A stretch of DNA of 64,000 nucleotides from UBA4479 sp963974935. GTDB taxonomy: Bacteria > Pseudomonadota > Alphaproteobacteria > Rhodospirillales > Casp-alpha2. Location: the NCBI GenBank assembly GCA_963974935.1, contig CAXBEV010000001.1, positions 558,001 through 622,000 on the forward strand, written 5' to 3'. The position numbers were made by a program, and so were the translations under genes. Under the pieces are notes generated by a model. That model worked only from the letters and a program-made list of their open reading frames with translations, made no database searches and had not been told where the DNA came from. Shown piece after piece: positions 42,613-50,519 of the stretch; the first letter of the stretch is position 1; each line of letters begins with the position of its first letter.

Positions 42613-45600
42613 ATGCCAAACACAATGGTGTTCAAGACCCCGCCTGCCGCCCGCGATGATCTGAAAAGTGCGATTGATGCGCATTACCGCGCCGATGAAA
42701 GCGACTGCATCAAGCGTCTGCTGAGCGAGCTTGATCTCGGCGATCAGATGAAAACCAATATTCATGATTACGCCGCCAAGCTGGTCGAAGCGGCGCGCGC
42801 GAAAACCATGAATCAGGGCGGCATTGACGCGTTCCTTTACGAATACGGCTTGTCGAGCCAAGAAGGCGTGTTGCTGATGTGCGTCGCCGAAGCACTGCTG
42901 CGCGTGCCCGACGACGACACCCGCGAGCGGCTGATCCGCGACAAGCTCGGCACCGCAGACTGGGAAAAGCATCTCGGGCGCTCAAGCTCGTTGTTCGTCA
43001 ACGCGTCGACGTGGGCTTTGATGATGACCGGTAAGGTCGTCAACATGCACAATATCCGGGGTCGTTCGCCGGAAGCACAGGTGCGACGTCTGGTCGCGCG
43101 CTTGGGCGAACCGGTGGTGCGCGAAAGCGTCAACCAAGCGATGAAGATCATGGGCAAGCAGTTCGTCATGGGCCGCACCATTGAGGATGCGTTGGAACGT
43201 GCGCGTGATTGGGAAGCCCGGGGCTACAGCTATTCCTACGACATGCTGGGCGAAGCGGCGCGGACCATGGAAGACGCCAAACGTTATTTTAAATCCTACA
43301 AAGATGCCATCGCGGCGATCGGCAAGACCGCTGACGGGCGCGGCCCCTACAAAGGGCCGGGCATCTCGGTCAAATTGTCGGCGCTGCATCCGCGCTACGA
43401 ACTCGGTCAAGCGGATAGGGTGATGGACGAATTGGTGCCACGCCTGCGCGCGCTTTGCATGGATGCCGCCAAATACGACATCGGCCTCAACATTGATGCC
43501 GAAGAAGCGGACCGGCTGGATATCTCGCTCGATTGCATGGAGGCGATCTCCGCTGACCCGGACCTCAAGGATTGGCAGGGTTTCGGCGTCGTCGTGCAGG
43601 CATACCAAAAGCGCGCGCCGTTCGTGCTCGATTACCTCGCCGACATGGGCAAGCGCCACGGGCGGCGGTTCATGGTGCGCCTCGTCAAAGGGGCGTATTG
43701 GGATATGGAGGTCAAACGCGCCCAGGAACTCGGGCTCAAGGGCTATCCGGTGTTCACTCGCAAAGCCAATACCGACGTTTCATATTTGGCGTGTGCCCGC
43801 AAATTGTTTGCCAACACCGATGCGTTTTATCCGCAACTCGCCACCCACAACGCACACACCATCGCTGCCGTATTGGAATTCGCCGGGAACGACCGGGACT
43901 TCGAATTCCAACGCCTGCACGGCATGGGCGAAGAGCTTTACGAGCACGCGATTGAACACGACAAGATCGGCACCGGGTGCCGTATATATGCGCCGGTCGG
44001 TCAGCACGAAGACCTGCTTGCGTATTTGGTGCGTCGCTTGCTGGAAAACGGCGCCAACTCGTCATTCGTCAACCGCCTTCAGGATGCATCGACGCCGGTC
44101 GACGAGATCATCGCCGACCCGATTGCTCAGGTTGCCGGCTATAGCCGGATTCCGCATCCGCGCATTCCGATGCCGGTCGATATCTATGGGTCGGATCGTC
44201 CGAACGCCAAAGGTGTCGATCTGTCGGATCGGGTCGTGCTTAATCAACTGGCTGAAGACATGCCGAAAATTTTTAACACCTCGTGGCGTGCCGGGCCGAT
44301 TGTTGGCGGTAAAGATTTGGACGGCCAAGACGCCCGCGATGTGACCTCGCCGCAACGCTTGTCGCGCACCTTCGGGCAAGCGTCCGAAGCCACCGACGCG
44401 GATATCGACAAGGCGCTGACGATGGCGGCCAAGGCCGGCAAAGATTGGGCGACGACGCCTGCTGAAGATCGCGCGGCGTGCCTGGAGCGCGCCGCCGATC
44501 TGATGGAAACCGAAATGTCGCAGCTGATGGCGCTGTGCGTCGCCGAAGCCGGCAAGACGGTATTGGACTCGGTCGCAGAAATTCGCGAAGCCATTGATTT
44601 TTGTCGCTATTATGCGCTCCGCGCCCGCAATGATTTGGCGCGCGGTGTGCGTCTGCACGCGCCGGATGGTCAAGGCGGCGAGATCGCACTGACCGGGGGC
44701 GGCGTCTATACCTGCATCAGCCCGTGGAACTTCCCGTTTGCGATCTTTGCAGGTCAGGTGAGCGCCGCATTGGCGGCGGGCAATGCCGTGATCGCCAAGC
44801 CTGCCGAACAAACCCCGCTGATCGCTGCGGAAGCCGTGCGCCTTTTGCACCGCGCCGGTATTCCGGGCGAGGTCTTGCATTTGTTGCCGGGCGATGGGGC
44901 ACGGGTCGGCGGCAAGCTGGTCAAAGACCCGCGCGTCACCGGTGTATGCTTCACCGGTTCGACGGAGGTTGCGCGGATCATCAACCGCACGCTGGCATCC
45001 CGCGACGGCGTGCTGCCGCCGTTGATCGCCGAAACCGGCGGTCAAAACGCGATGATCGTGGATTCCACGGCGTTGACCGAACAAGTGACCCGCGACGTGC
45101 TGATGTCGTCGTTCCAAAGCGCCGGGCAGCGGTGCTCGGCTTTGCGTGTGTTGTTTGTGCAAGACGACGTCGCCAAGCGCACCATGCATATGCTCGCAGG
45201 CGCCATGGATGAGCTCAAGGTCTCGGACCCGGCGTATCTTTCGACCGACGTCGGCCCGGTGATCGACGCTGAAGCCCAAGATATGCTGAACGGTCACATC
45301 AAACGCATGTTGGGCGAAGGCAATGAGATCAACCGCACTCGCCTGGGCGCCGGTACGGAAGACGGCTGCTTCGTGACGCCTGCGGCGTTTGAAATCGACA
45401 ACATCGGTGTGTTGCAACGTGAAGTGTTCGGCCCGGTGCTGCACGTGGTGCGCTACAAAGCCAACAAGCTCGACAATGTGATCGAGGCGATCAACGCCAC
45501 CGGCTACGGCCTGACGTTCGGCGTGCACACGCGCATCGACGAGACCTGGCGCAAGGTGTTCGCCGGGGTCAAATGCGGCAACACGTATGTGAACCGCAAT

Positions 45601-46542
45601 CAGATCGGCGCGATTGTCGGTGTGCAGCCGTTCGGTGGGCAGGGGCTTTCGGGCACCGGCCCCAAAGCCGGCGGCCCACAATACCTGCATCGCTTTGTCA
45701 CCGAGAGCGGCCCCGCTGTGGACAGCCCCGGCGGTTGGTCCGACTTGCATGTGGACGACAAGCTCGCCGCCAAAGCCAGCATCGCTACGGCTATGAAGAC
45801 CGTGACCGATATCGGCGGTAAGTGGGATGTGCCCGCAGAAGAGCGTGCCGATATCATCGAAGACGTGGCGGATGCGCTGGAATCCGGCTCGGGTGCTGAT
45901 GCGCTGTCCGATTTCGAAGGCGCGCGGGCGGCAAGTTATTTGCGCGCCTATGCTGCCCACGTTGACGCGCATTTTTGCGAACCGGTTTCGCTGCCCGGCC
46001 CGACCGGTGAGCGGAACGAGCTTTCTATGGTCCCGCGCGGCCCGGTGTTGTGTTTGGCGGCCAGTGGCGGCAACGGCATCAGTGCATTGGCCGTCGAGGC
46101 CGGTGCCGCCTTGGCGACCGGTAACGCCGCTGTGCTGTTCCATCCGGACCCGGGTGTCGCCGATGCGCTGGCGCGGGTGTTCATTAAGGCAGGTGTCGAC
46201 AAAAAAGCTATTACGGTGATCGAAGCCGGGGCCGACGGCGCTTTGGCCGATGTGGTCGGCGCCGCGGGGATTGAGGCTGTGGCCTATGCCGGGCCGCTCA
46301 AGTTCGCCGCCGAGATCAACCGCACCCTGGCTGCTGCCGACGCGGCGATCCGCCCGGTGATCTATTTCCGCGAAGACCCGGCGATGAACGCCGGCGCCGG
46401 GCAACCGCTGGCGGGCAGCTCGAACTATGTGGAACGCTTCGTTCACGAGCGCTCGTTGTCCATCGACACCACGGCGTCGGGCGGCAACGCCTCGCTGCTG
46501 TCGATCGAAGACGGTGGTACCAGTTTGCCGGGCGAGGTGTAG
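42613..46542 (+). CDS. putA: Bifunctional proline dehydrogenase / P5C dehydrogenase PutA
   Basis: 1309 aa; oxidises proline to glutamate. An N-terminal arm region is followed by a FAD-binding TIM barrel PRODH (about residues 180-520: GPGISVKLSALHPRYE, MVRLVKGAYWDME, ATHNAHT). The ALDH-type domain (~560-1050) has ETGGQNAMIV (Glu807) and catalytic Cys841 in SAGQRCSALRV. A C-terminal domain of ~230 residues resembles an inactive ALDH Rossmann part. The N-terminus lacks a ribbon-helix-helix domain, so it should not repress its own gene, unlike E. coli PutA. Confidence 0.97.
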   Translation: MPNTMVFKTPPAARDDLKSAIDAHYRADESDCIKRLLSELDLGDQMKTNIHDYAAKLVEAARAKTMNQGGIDAFLYEYGLSSQEGVLLMCVAEALLRVPDDDTRERLIRDKLGTADWEKHLGRSSSLFVNASTWALMMTGKVVNMHNIRGRSPEAQVRRLVARLGEPVVRESVNQAMKIMGKQFVMGRTIEDALERARDWEARGYSYSYDMLGEAARTMEDAKRYFKSYKDAIAAIGKTADGRGPYKGPGISVKLSALHPRYELGQADRVMDELVPRLRALCMDAAKYDIGLNIDAEEADRLDISLDCMEAISADPDLKDWQGFGVVVQAYQKRAPFVLDYLADMGKRHGRRFMVRLVKGAYWDMEVKRAQELGLKGYPVFTRKANTDVSYLACARKLFANTDAFYPQLATHNAHTIAAVLEFAGNDRDFEFQRLHGMGEELYEHAIEHDKIGTGCRIYAPVGQHEDLLAYLVRRLLENGANSSFVNRLQDASTPVDEIIADPIAQVAGYSRIPHPRIPMPVDIYGSDRPNAKGVDLSDRVVLNQLAEDMPKIFNTSWRAGPIVGGKDLDGQDARDVTSPQRLSRTFGQASEATDADIDKALTMAAKAGKDWATTPAEDRAACLERAADLMETEMSQLMALCVAEAGKTVLDSVAEIREAIDFCRYYALRARNDLARGVRLHAPDGQGGEIALTGGGVYTCISPWNFPFAIFAGQVSAALAAGNAVIAKPAEQTPLIAAEAVRLLHRAGIPGEVLHLLPGDGARVGGKLVKDPRVTGVCFTGSTEVARIINRTLASRDGVLPPLIAETGGQNAMIVDSTALTEQVTRDVLMSSFQSAGQRCSALRVLFVQDDVAKRTMHMLAGAMDELKVSDPAYLSTDVGPVIDAEAQDMLNGHIKRMLGEGNEINRTRLGAGTEDGCFVTPAAFEIDNIGVLQREVFGPVLHVVRYKANKLDNVIEAINATGYGLTFGVHTRIDETWRKVFAGVKCGNTYVNRNQIGAIVGVQPFGGQGLSGTGPKAGGPQYLHRFVTESGPAVDSPGGWSDLHVDDKLAAKASIATAMKTVTDIGGKWDVPAEERADIIEDVADALESGSGADALSDFEGARAASYLRAYAAHVDAHFCEPVSLPGPTGERNELSMVPRGPVLCLAASGGNGISALAVEAGAALATGNAAVLFHPDPGVADALARVFIKAGVDKKAITVIEAGADGALADVVGAAGIEAVAYAGPLKFAAEINRTLAAADAAIRPVIYFREDPAMNAGAGQPLAGSSNYVERFVHERSLSIDTTASGGNASLLSIEDGGTSLPGEV

Positions 46543-46553
46543 GACTCGTGGAA

Positions 46554-46645
46554 GGGGAGGTCCCGGATAAGCCCTCCGGGCTTTCCGGGATGACGAAATA
46601 TTTACATCGTCATCCCGGACGCCGAAGGCGATCCGGGACCTCCCC
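46554..46645. repeat. Family B repeat pair (head-to-head)
   Basis: Left arm 46554-46595 (GGGGAGGTCCCGGAT...TCCGGGATGACG) faces right arm 46608-46645 (CGTCATCCCGGAC...GGGACCTCCCC). Each arm is itself a hairpin. It lies just after putA and may terminate it. Confidence 0.85.
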
Positions 46646-46699
46646 GCCACACGTGCATCCGCCGCTTGCCCTGACCCACCCCAACCCGTAAAACAGAGC

Positions 46700-46957
46700 A
46701 TGTTCGGATTCTCACTCCCCAAGCTTATTTTGTTGGCGCTGATCATCATCGGCGTCTGGCAGGGCTTTAAGTATTTGCAGCGTCGCACCGAAGTGCAGGC
46801 CGCGAAAAAGAACGAACGCGTCCGCGAATCCCGCCGCGAAACCCAAGGCACCGCCGACCCGGTCGAAGATATGACCCGTTGTCAGGTCTGCAACACTTTC
46901 GTCGCCGGCACCGGCGCCAAGTCTTGCGGTCGCAAAGACTGCCCGTATCCGGACTGA
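46700..46957 (+). CDS. Small membrane-anchored zinc-ribbon-like protein
   Basis: 85 aa. N-terminal hydrophobic helix (LPKLILLALIIIGVWQGFKYL), a basic linker, and a C-terminal four-cysteine cluster (CQVCNTFVAGTGAKSCGRKDC) that should bind zinc or another metal. Similar small proteins are conserved in Rhodospirillales, function unknown. It sits 92 bp before glyQ on the same strand. Confidence 0.82.
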   Translation: MFGFSLPKLILLALIIIGVWQGFKYLQRRTEVQAAKKNERVRESRRETQGTADPVEDMTRCQVCNTFVAGTGAKSCGRKDCPYPD

Positions 46958-47049
46958 GGCGGGCGCCGTAACCACGGACTTAGCCTTGATCCCTCGGCGC
47001 GCGGCCCGTATGTTGCGGCGCAACGAAAACGGAACGAAAAGCCCCGCTG

Positions 47050-47970
47050 ATGGCGCCCGCACCGAACAAAGACACCTGCTTTCAACGATTGATCTTGAAG
47101 CTGCAGAATTACTGGGCTGATCAGGGCTGCGTGATCTTGCAGCCGTTGGATATGGAAGTCGGCGCCGGCACGTTTCACCCGGCGACCACGCTGCGTGCCT
47201 TGGGCCGGGCTGACGACGTTTGGAACTGCGCCTACGTGCAGCCGTCGCGCCGTCCCACCGATGGCCGCTACGGCGAAAACCCGAACCGGTTGCAGCATTA
47301 TTACCAATTCCAAGTTTTGATGAAGCCGAGCCCGGCCGACATTCAGGACCTGTATCTCGAAAGCCTGCGTGTGCTGGGTATCGATCCGGCGATGCACGAT
47401 ATCCGCTTCGTCGAAGACGACTGGGAAAGCCCGACGTTGGGGGCCTGGGGCCTCGGCTGGGAAGTCTGGTGCGACGGTATGGAAGTGACGCAGTTCACGT
47501 ACTTCCAGCAAGTCGGCGGTTATGACTGTAATCCGGTGCCGGTCGAGTTGACCTATGGCCTGGAGCGTTTGGCGATGTACGTGCAGGGCGTCGAAAACGT
47601 CTATGATCTGGATTGGGACGGCATCGACAAAGCCAAGGGCGGCAAGACCTATGGCGACGTATTCTTGCAGGCCGAGCGTGAATATTCCGCCTATAATTTT
47701 GAGCACGCGACCACCGACATGGTGCGTAAACACTTCGAAGATGCCGAAGCCGAATGTCAGCACGTGCTGGACGCCGGCGATCACGAACGCCTCGTGCTGC
47801 CGGCCTATGATCAATGCCTGAAGGCCTCGCACCTGTTTAACTTGCTGGATGCGCGGGGCGTGATTTCGGTCACCGAACGCCAAGCCTACATCGGCCGCGT
47901 CCGCGCACTCGCCAAAGGTTGCGCCGAAGCCTGGATGCGCCAGCACAATGCCCTGGGGGACGCCCAATGA
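47050..47970 (+). CDS. glyQ: Glycine-tRNA ligase alpha subunit
   Basis: Catalytic subunit of the bacterial alpha2beta2 glycyl-tRNA synthetase, 306 aa. Class II motifs are visible: ADQGCVILQPLDMEVGAGTF, motif 2 region YVQPSRRPTDGRYGENPNRL, and EVWCDGMEVTQFTYFQQVGG, then LTYGLERLAMY. Length and conservation are normal. glyS follows after a 144-bp gap that contains a family A repeat pair. Confidence 0.98.
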   Translation: MAPAPNKDTCFQRLILKLQNYWADQGCVILQPLDMEVGAGTFHPATTLRALGRADDVWNCAYVQPSRRPTDGRYGENPNRLQHYYQFQVLMKPSPADIQDLYLESLRVLGIDPAMHDIRFVEDDWESPTLGAWGLGWEVWCDGMEVTQFTYFQQVGGYDCNPVPVELTYGLERLAMYVQGVENVYDLDWDGIDKAKGGKTYGDVFLQAEREYSAYNFEHATTDMVRKHFEDAEAECQHVLDAGDHERLVLPAYDQCLKASHLFNLLDARGVISVTERQAYIGRVRALAKGCAEAWMRQHNALGDAQ

Positions 47971-48011
47971 CTTTCCCCCCATGCCTCTCCTGCCATGCCC
48001 ACGTCTCCCCC

Positions 48012-48075
48012 CGTCATTCCCGCGCAGGCGGGAATCCACCCCGTGACATGGACCCCCGCCTGCGCGGGGGTGACG
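48012..48075. repeat. Family A repeat pair inside the glyQ-glyS gap
   Basis: Forward arm 48012-48038, 10-nt spacer, reverse arm 48049-48075 (TGGACCCCCGCC...GGGGGTGACG). It splits what is normally a tightly spaced gene pair. The glyS frame is open through it, but the true glyS start lies downstream. Confidence 0.92.
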
Positions 48076-48114
48076 CGTACGCAAAGGGGCGGCGCGATGA
48101 GAAGGGGCAGTGCA

Positions 48115-50217
48115 ATGCCTGAACTCCTCCTCGAAATCCTGTCCGAAGAAATTCCGGCGCGCATGCAAGCGCGGGCGGCCGATGATCTGAAACGTCTGGT
48201 GACGGATGGTTTGAAAGCGGCCGGCCTCGAATTTTCAAGCGCCGACGCCTACGTCACGCCGCGCCGCTTGGCGCTGGTCGTCGACGGCCTGCCGGACAAG
48301 CAGCCCGACGTCTCCGAAGAAAAACGCGGCCCCAACGTCAACGCCCCCGAACAAGCCATCAACGGTTTCAAAGGCTCGCTCCCCGAAGGTGCCGTGATCG
48401 AAGAACGCGAAACGCCGAAGGGTGTGTTCTTGTTCGCGATGATTGATAAAAAAGGGGAGGCTGCCGAGCGTGTTATTATAAAAGTGATCAATAATAGTCT
48501 GCTTGATTTCGACTGGCCAAAGTCAATGCGTTGGGCGAGTACTGTTTTTCGCTGGGTACGCCCCATTCACGGTATCCTCGCGTTATTTGATGGTGAACCA
48601 CTAAATATGTCGTGGGGTTTAGGTACTAGAAACCTAGAGAATCCAGATGCAAAAAGTATTGCATTTGACTGGAGTTCGACGACTCTCGGTCACCGCTTCT
48701 TAGCTCCTGGATTGATCATCGTCTCCGACTTTGCCGATTACAAACAAAAGCTTCTGGCCGCCAAGGTCATGCTCGATCCCGCAGATCGGCACGCTAAAAT
48801 CGAAGCCGACGCCAAGGCGTTGTGCGAAGCGGCCGGTTTGTCGCTCAAAGACGATCCGGGCCTGCTCGACGAGGTCACGGGGCTGGTCGAATGGCCGGTC
48901 GTCTATATGGGGCAGATCGACGATGATTATATGGACCTCCCCGACGAGGTGCTGTCGACGTCGATGCGGTCACACCAGAAATATTTTTCGACGTTGGACA
49001 GCGACGGCAAACTCGCCAACCGTTTCATCGTCGTCGCCAATACCGAGACGCTGGACGGCGGCAAGCAAGTGATCGCCGGCAACGAACGCGTGCTGCGTGC
49101 GCGCCTGTCCGACGCCAAATTCTTCTGGGACCAAGACCGCGCCGTGAAGCTAGAGACCCGCGTCGATGCGCTCAAAGACCGGGTGTTCCATGCCAAGCTC
49201 GGCAACTTGTTCGAGAAAGTCGCGCGCGTCGAAGCGTTGGCAGCAGAGATTGCACAGCATGTTGACGGCGCTGATGCGGCCACCGTCAAACGCGCCGCAC
49301 GCCTCGCGAAAGCTGACCTGTCGACCGGCATGGTCGGCGAGTTCCCCGAGCTTCAAGGTGTCATGGGTCGCTACTACGCGCTCAATGACGGTGAAGATGC
49401 GGCGGTCGCCGATGCGGTCGCCGAACACTATGCGCCGCAAGGCCCGAACGACACCTGCCCGACCGCACCGGTCAGCGTCTGTGTCGCCTTGGCCGACAAG
49501 ATCGACACCTTGGTCGGATTCTTCGCCATCGACGAAAAGCCGACTGGCTCCAAAGACCCATACGCGCTGCGCCGTGCTGCGTTGGGTGTGATCCGGTTGG
49601 TGCTGGAGAATGGGCTGCGGATTCCACTTTTGGATGTCTTCACGCATGCGCATGGGCAGCTGGGTACGGGCGATGATCCATCGGTTGATCTGATGACGTT
49701 TTTTGCCGACCGCCTCAAAGTTCATTTGCGCGAGCAAGGCGTGCGTCACGATCTGATCGACGCGGTAATGGCGCTCGGCAATGAAGATGATCTCGTGCGG
49801 CTGGTCGCACGCGTGCATGCGCTGCAGGGTTTCCTCGGCACCGATGACGGGGCGAACTTGCTGACCGCCTATAAACGCGCCGCCAACATTTTGCGGATCG
49901 AAGAAAAGAAAGAAGACAAAACATACGGTGGCGAGTCGTCCATCGACGCCGCTGTCGAGCCGGAAGAACATGACCTGATCAACGCCATCACGACCCACGG
50001 GCCGAAGATTCTCAGCGCGATTTCGCGCGAAGACTTCAAAGCGGCGATGGCTTTAATGGCTGAATTCCGCGCGCCGGTCGATGCGTACTTTGATAAGGTC
50101 ACCGTCAATGCCGACGACCCGGACGTGCGCGAGAACCGGTTAAAGACGTTGGCGCATGTCCGGCGCACCATGGATCAAGTTGCCGACTTCTCGAAGATCG
50201 AGGGCGGCAAGGCCTGA
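48115..50217 (+). CDS. glyS: Glycine-tRNA ligase beta subunit
   Basis: 700 aa from ATG 48115 (MPELLLEILSEEIPARMQ, the family N-terminus), with AAGGGG upstream. The beta subunit binds tRNA(Gly): a B3/4-like N-terminal region, an HD-like middle (HAKLGNLFEKVARVEALA) and a C-terminal DALR-type anticodon-binding domain. All regions are intact. Bases ~48441-48715 are far more AT-rich than the rest (about 43% GC by hand count over 48481-48660) and use TTA, CTA, ATA and AGA codons rare in the neighbours, yet the protein remains a normal GlyS there. This suggests a recombined segment. Confidence 0.97.
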   Translation: MPELLLEILSEEIPARMQARAADDLKRLVTDGLKAAGLEFSSADAYVTPRRLALVVDGLPDKQPDVSEEKRGPNVNAPEQAINGFKGSLPEGAVIEERETPKGVFLFAMIDKKGEAAERVIIKVINNSLLDFDWPKSMRWASTVFRWVRPIHGILALFDGEPLNMSWGLGTRNLENPDAKSIAFDWSSTTLGHRFLAPGLIIVSDFADYKQKLLAAKVMLDPADRHAKIEADAKALCEAAGLSLKDDPGLLDEVTGLVEWPVVYMGQIDDDYMDLPDEVLSTSMRSHQKYFSTLDSDGKLANRFIVVANTETLDGGKQVIAGNERVLRARLSDAKFFWDQDRAVKLETRVDALKDRVFHAKLGNLFEKVARVEALAAEIAQHVDGADAATVKRAARLAKADLSTGMVGEFPELQGVMGRYYALNDGEDAAVADAVAEHYAPQGPNDTCPTAPVSVCVALADKIDTLVGFFAIDEKPTGSKDPYALRRAALGVIRLVLENGLRIPLLDVFTHAHGQLGTGDDPSVDLMTFFADRLKVHLREQGVRHDLIDAVMALGNEDDLVRLVARVHALQGFLGTDDGANLLTAYKRAANILRIEEKKEDKTYGGESSIDAAVEPEEHDLINAITTHGPKILSAISREDFKAAMALMAEFRAPVDAYFDKVTVNADDPDVRENRLKTLAHVRRTMDQVADFSKIEGGKA

Positions 50218-50242
50218 CGGTCATCGGACAACATCACCAATC

Positions 50243-50307
50243 CGTCATTCCCGCGCAGGCGGGAATCCATGGCGGGGCGGTGGACCCCCGCCTTCGCGGG
50301 GGTGACG
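50243..50307. repeat. Family A repeat pair (head-to-head)
   Basis: Forward arm 50243-50269, 11-nt spacer, reverse arm 50281-50307, almost identical to the pairs at 48012 and 63830. Confidence 0.92.
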
Positions 50308-50427
50308 AGAGTGATTTAGAAGAATGTTATCTACATTAGGTGATTGAAAATATTTGGAAGAATTTGTGTAACCCTTGACGGCGGCACAGCGTTTTCCAAG
50401 GTAGCAAAAGCGGCGTAACCGCCATAT

Positions 50428-50470
50428 CGTCATCCCGGAAACGGCGCAGCCGGTATCCGGGACCTCCCCG
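50428..50470. repeat. Family B repeat, single arm
   Basis: CGTCATCCCGGAAACGGCG then CAGCCGGTATCCGGGACCTCC; the internal stem CCGGAAACGGC/GCCGGTATCCGG is nearly palindromic. No partner arm is adjacent. Confidence 0.8.
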
Positions 50471-50519
50471 TCAACCGGGACGACGATAATAAACCGAATA
50501 CACGGAGGCGAATTGAGTT

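Larger units (their letters stand above)
50218..50519. other. glyS-ppdK intergenic region
   Basis: 302 bases holding a family A pair (50243-50307), an AT-rich stretch at 50310-50400 that may contain the ppdK promoter, and a family B arm (50428-50470). GGAGG at 50504-50508 is the ppdK ribosome binding site. No gene is seen. Confidence 0.6.

Noticed and set aside
44062..46851. Very long open frame antisense to putA
   Set aside because: A by-product of GC-rich codon use in putA; the translation is rich in Arg/His/Gln with no homology or start signals, and the sense strand is a certain gene.
47995..48114. N-terminal extension of GlyS starting at 47995
   Set aside because: The extension is translated from the family A repeat pair; the family N-terminus MPELLLEILSEE begins at 48115 with its own ribosome binding site.
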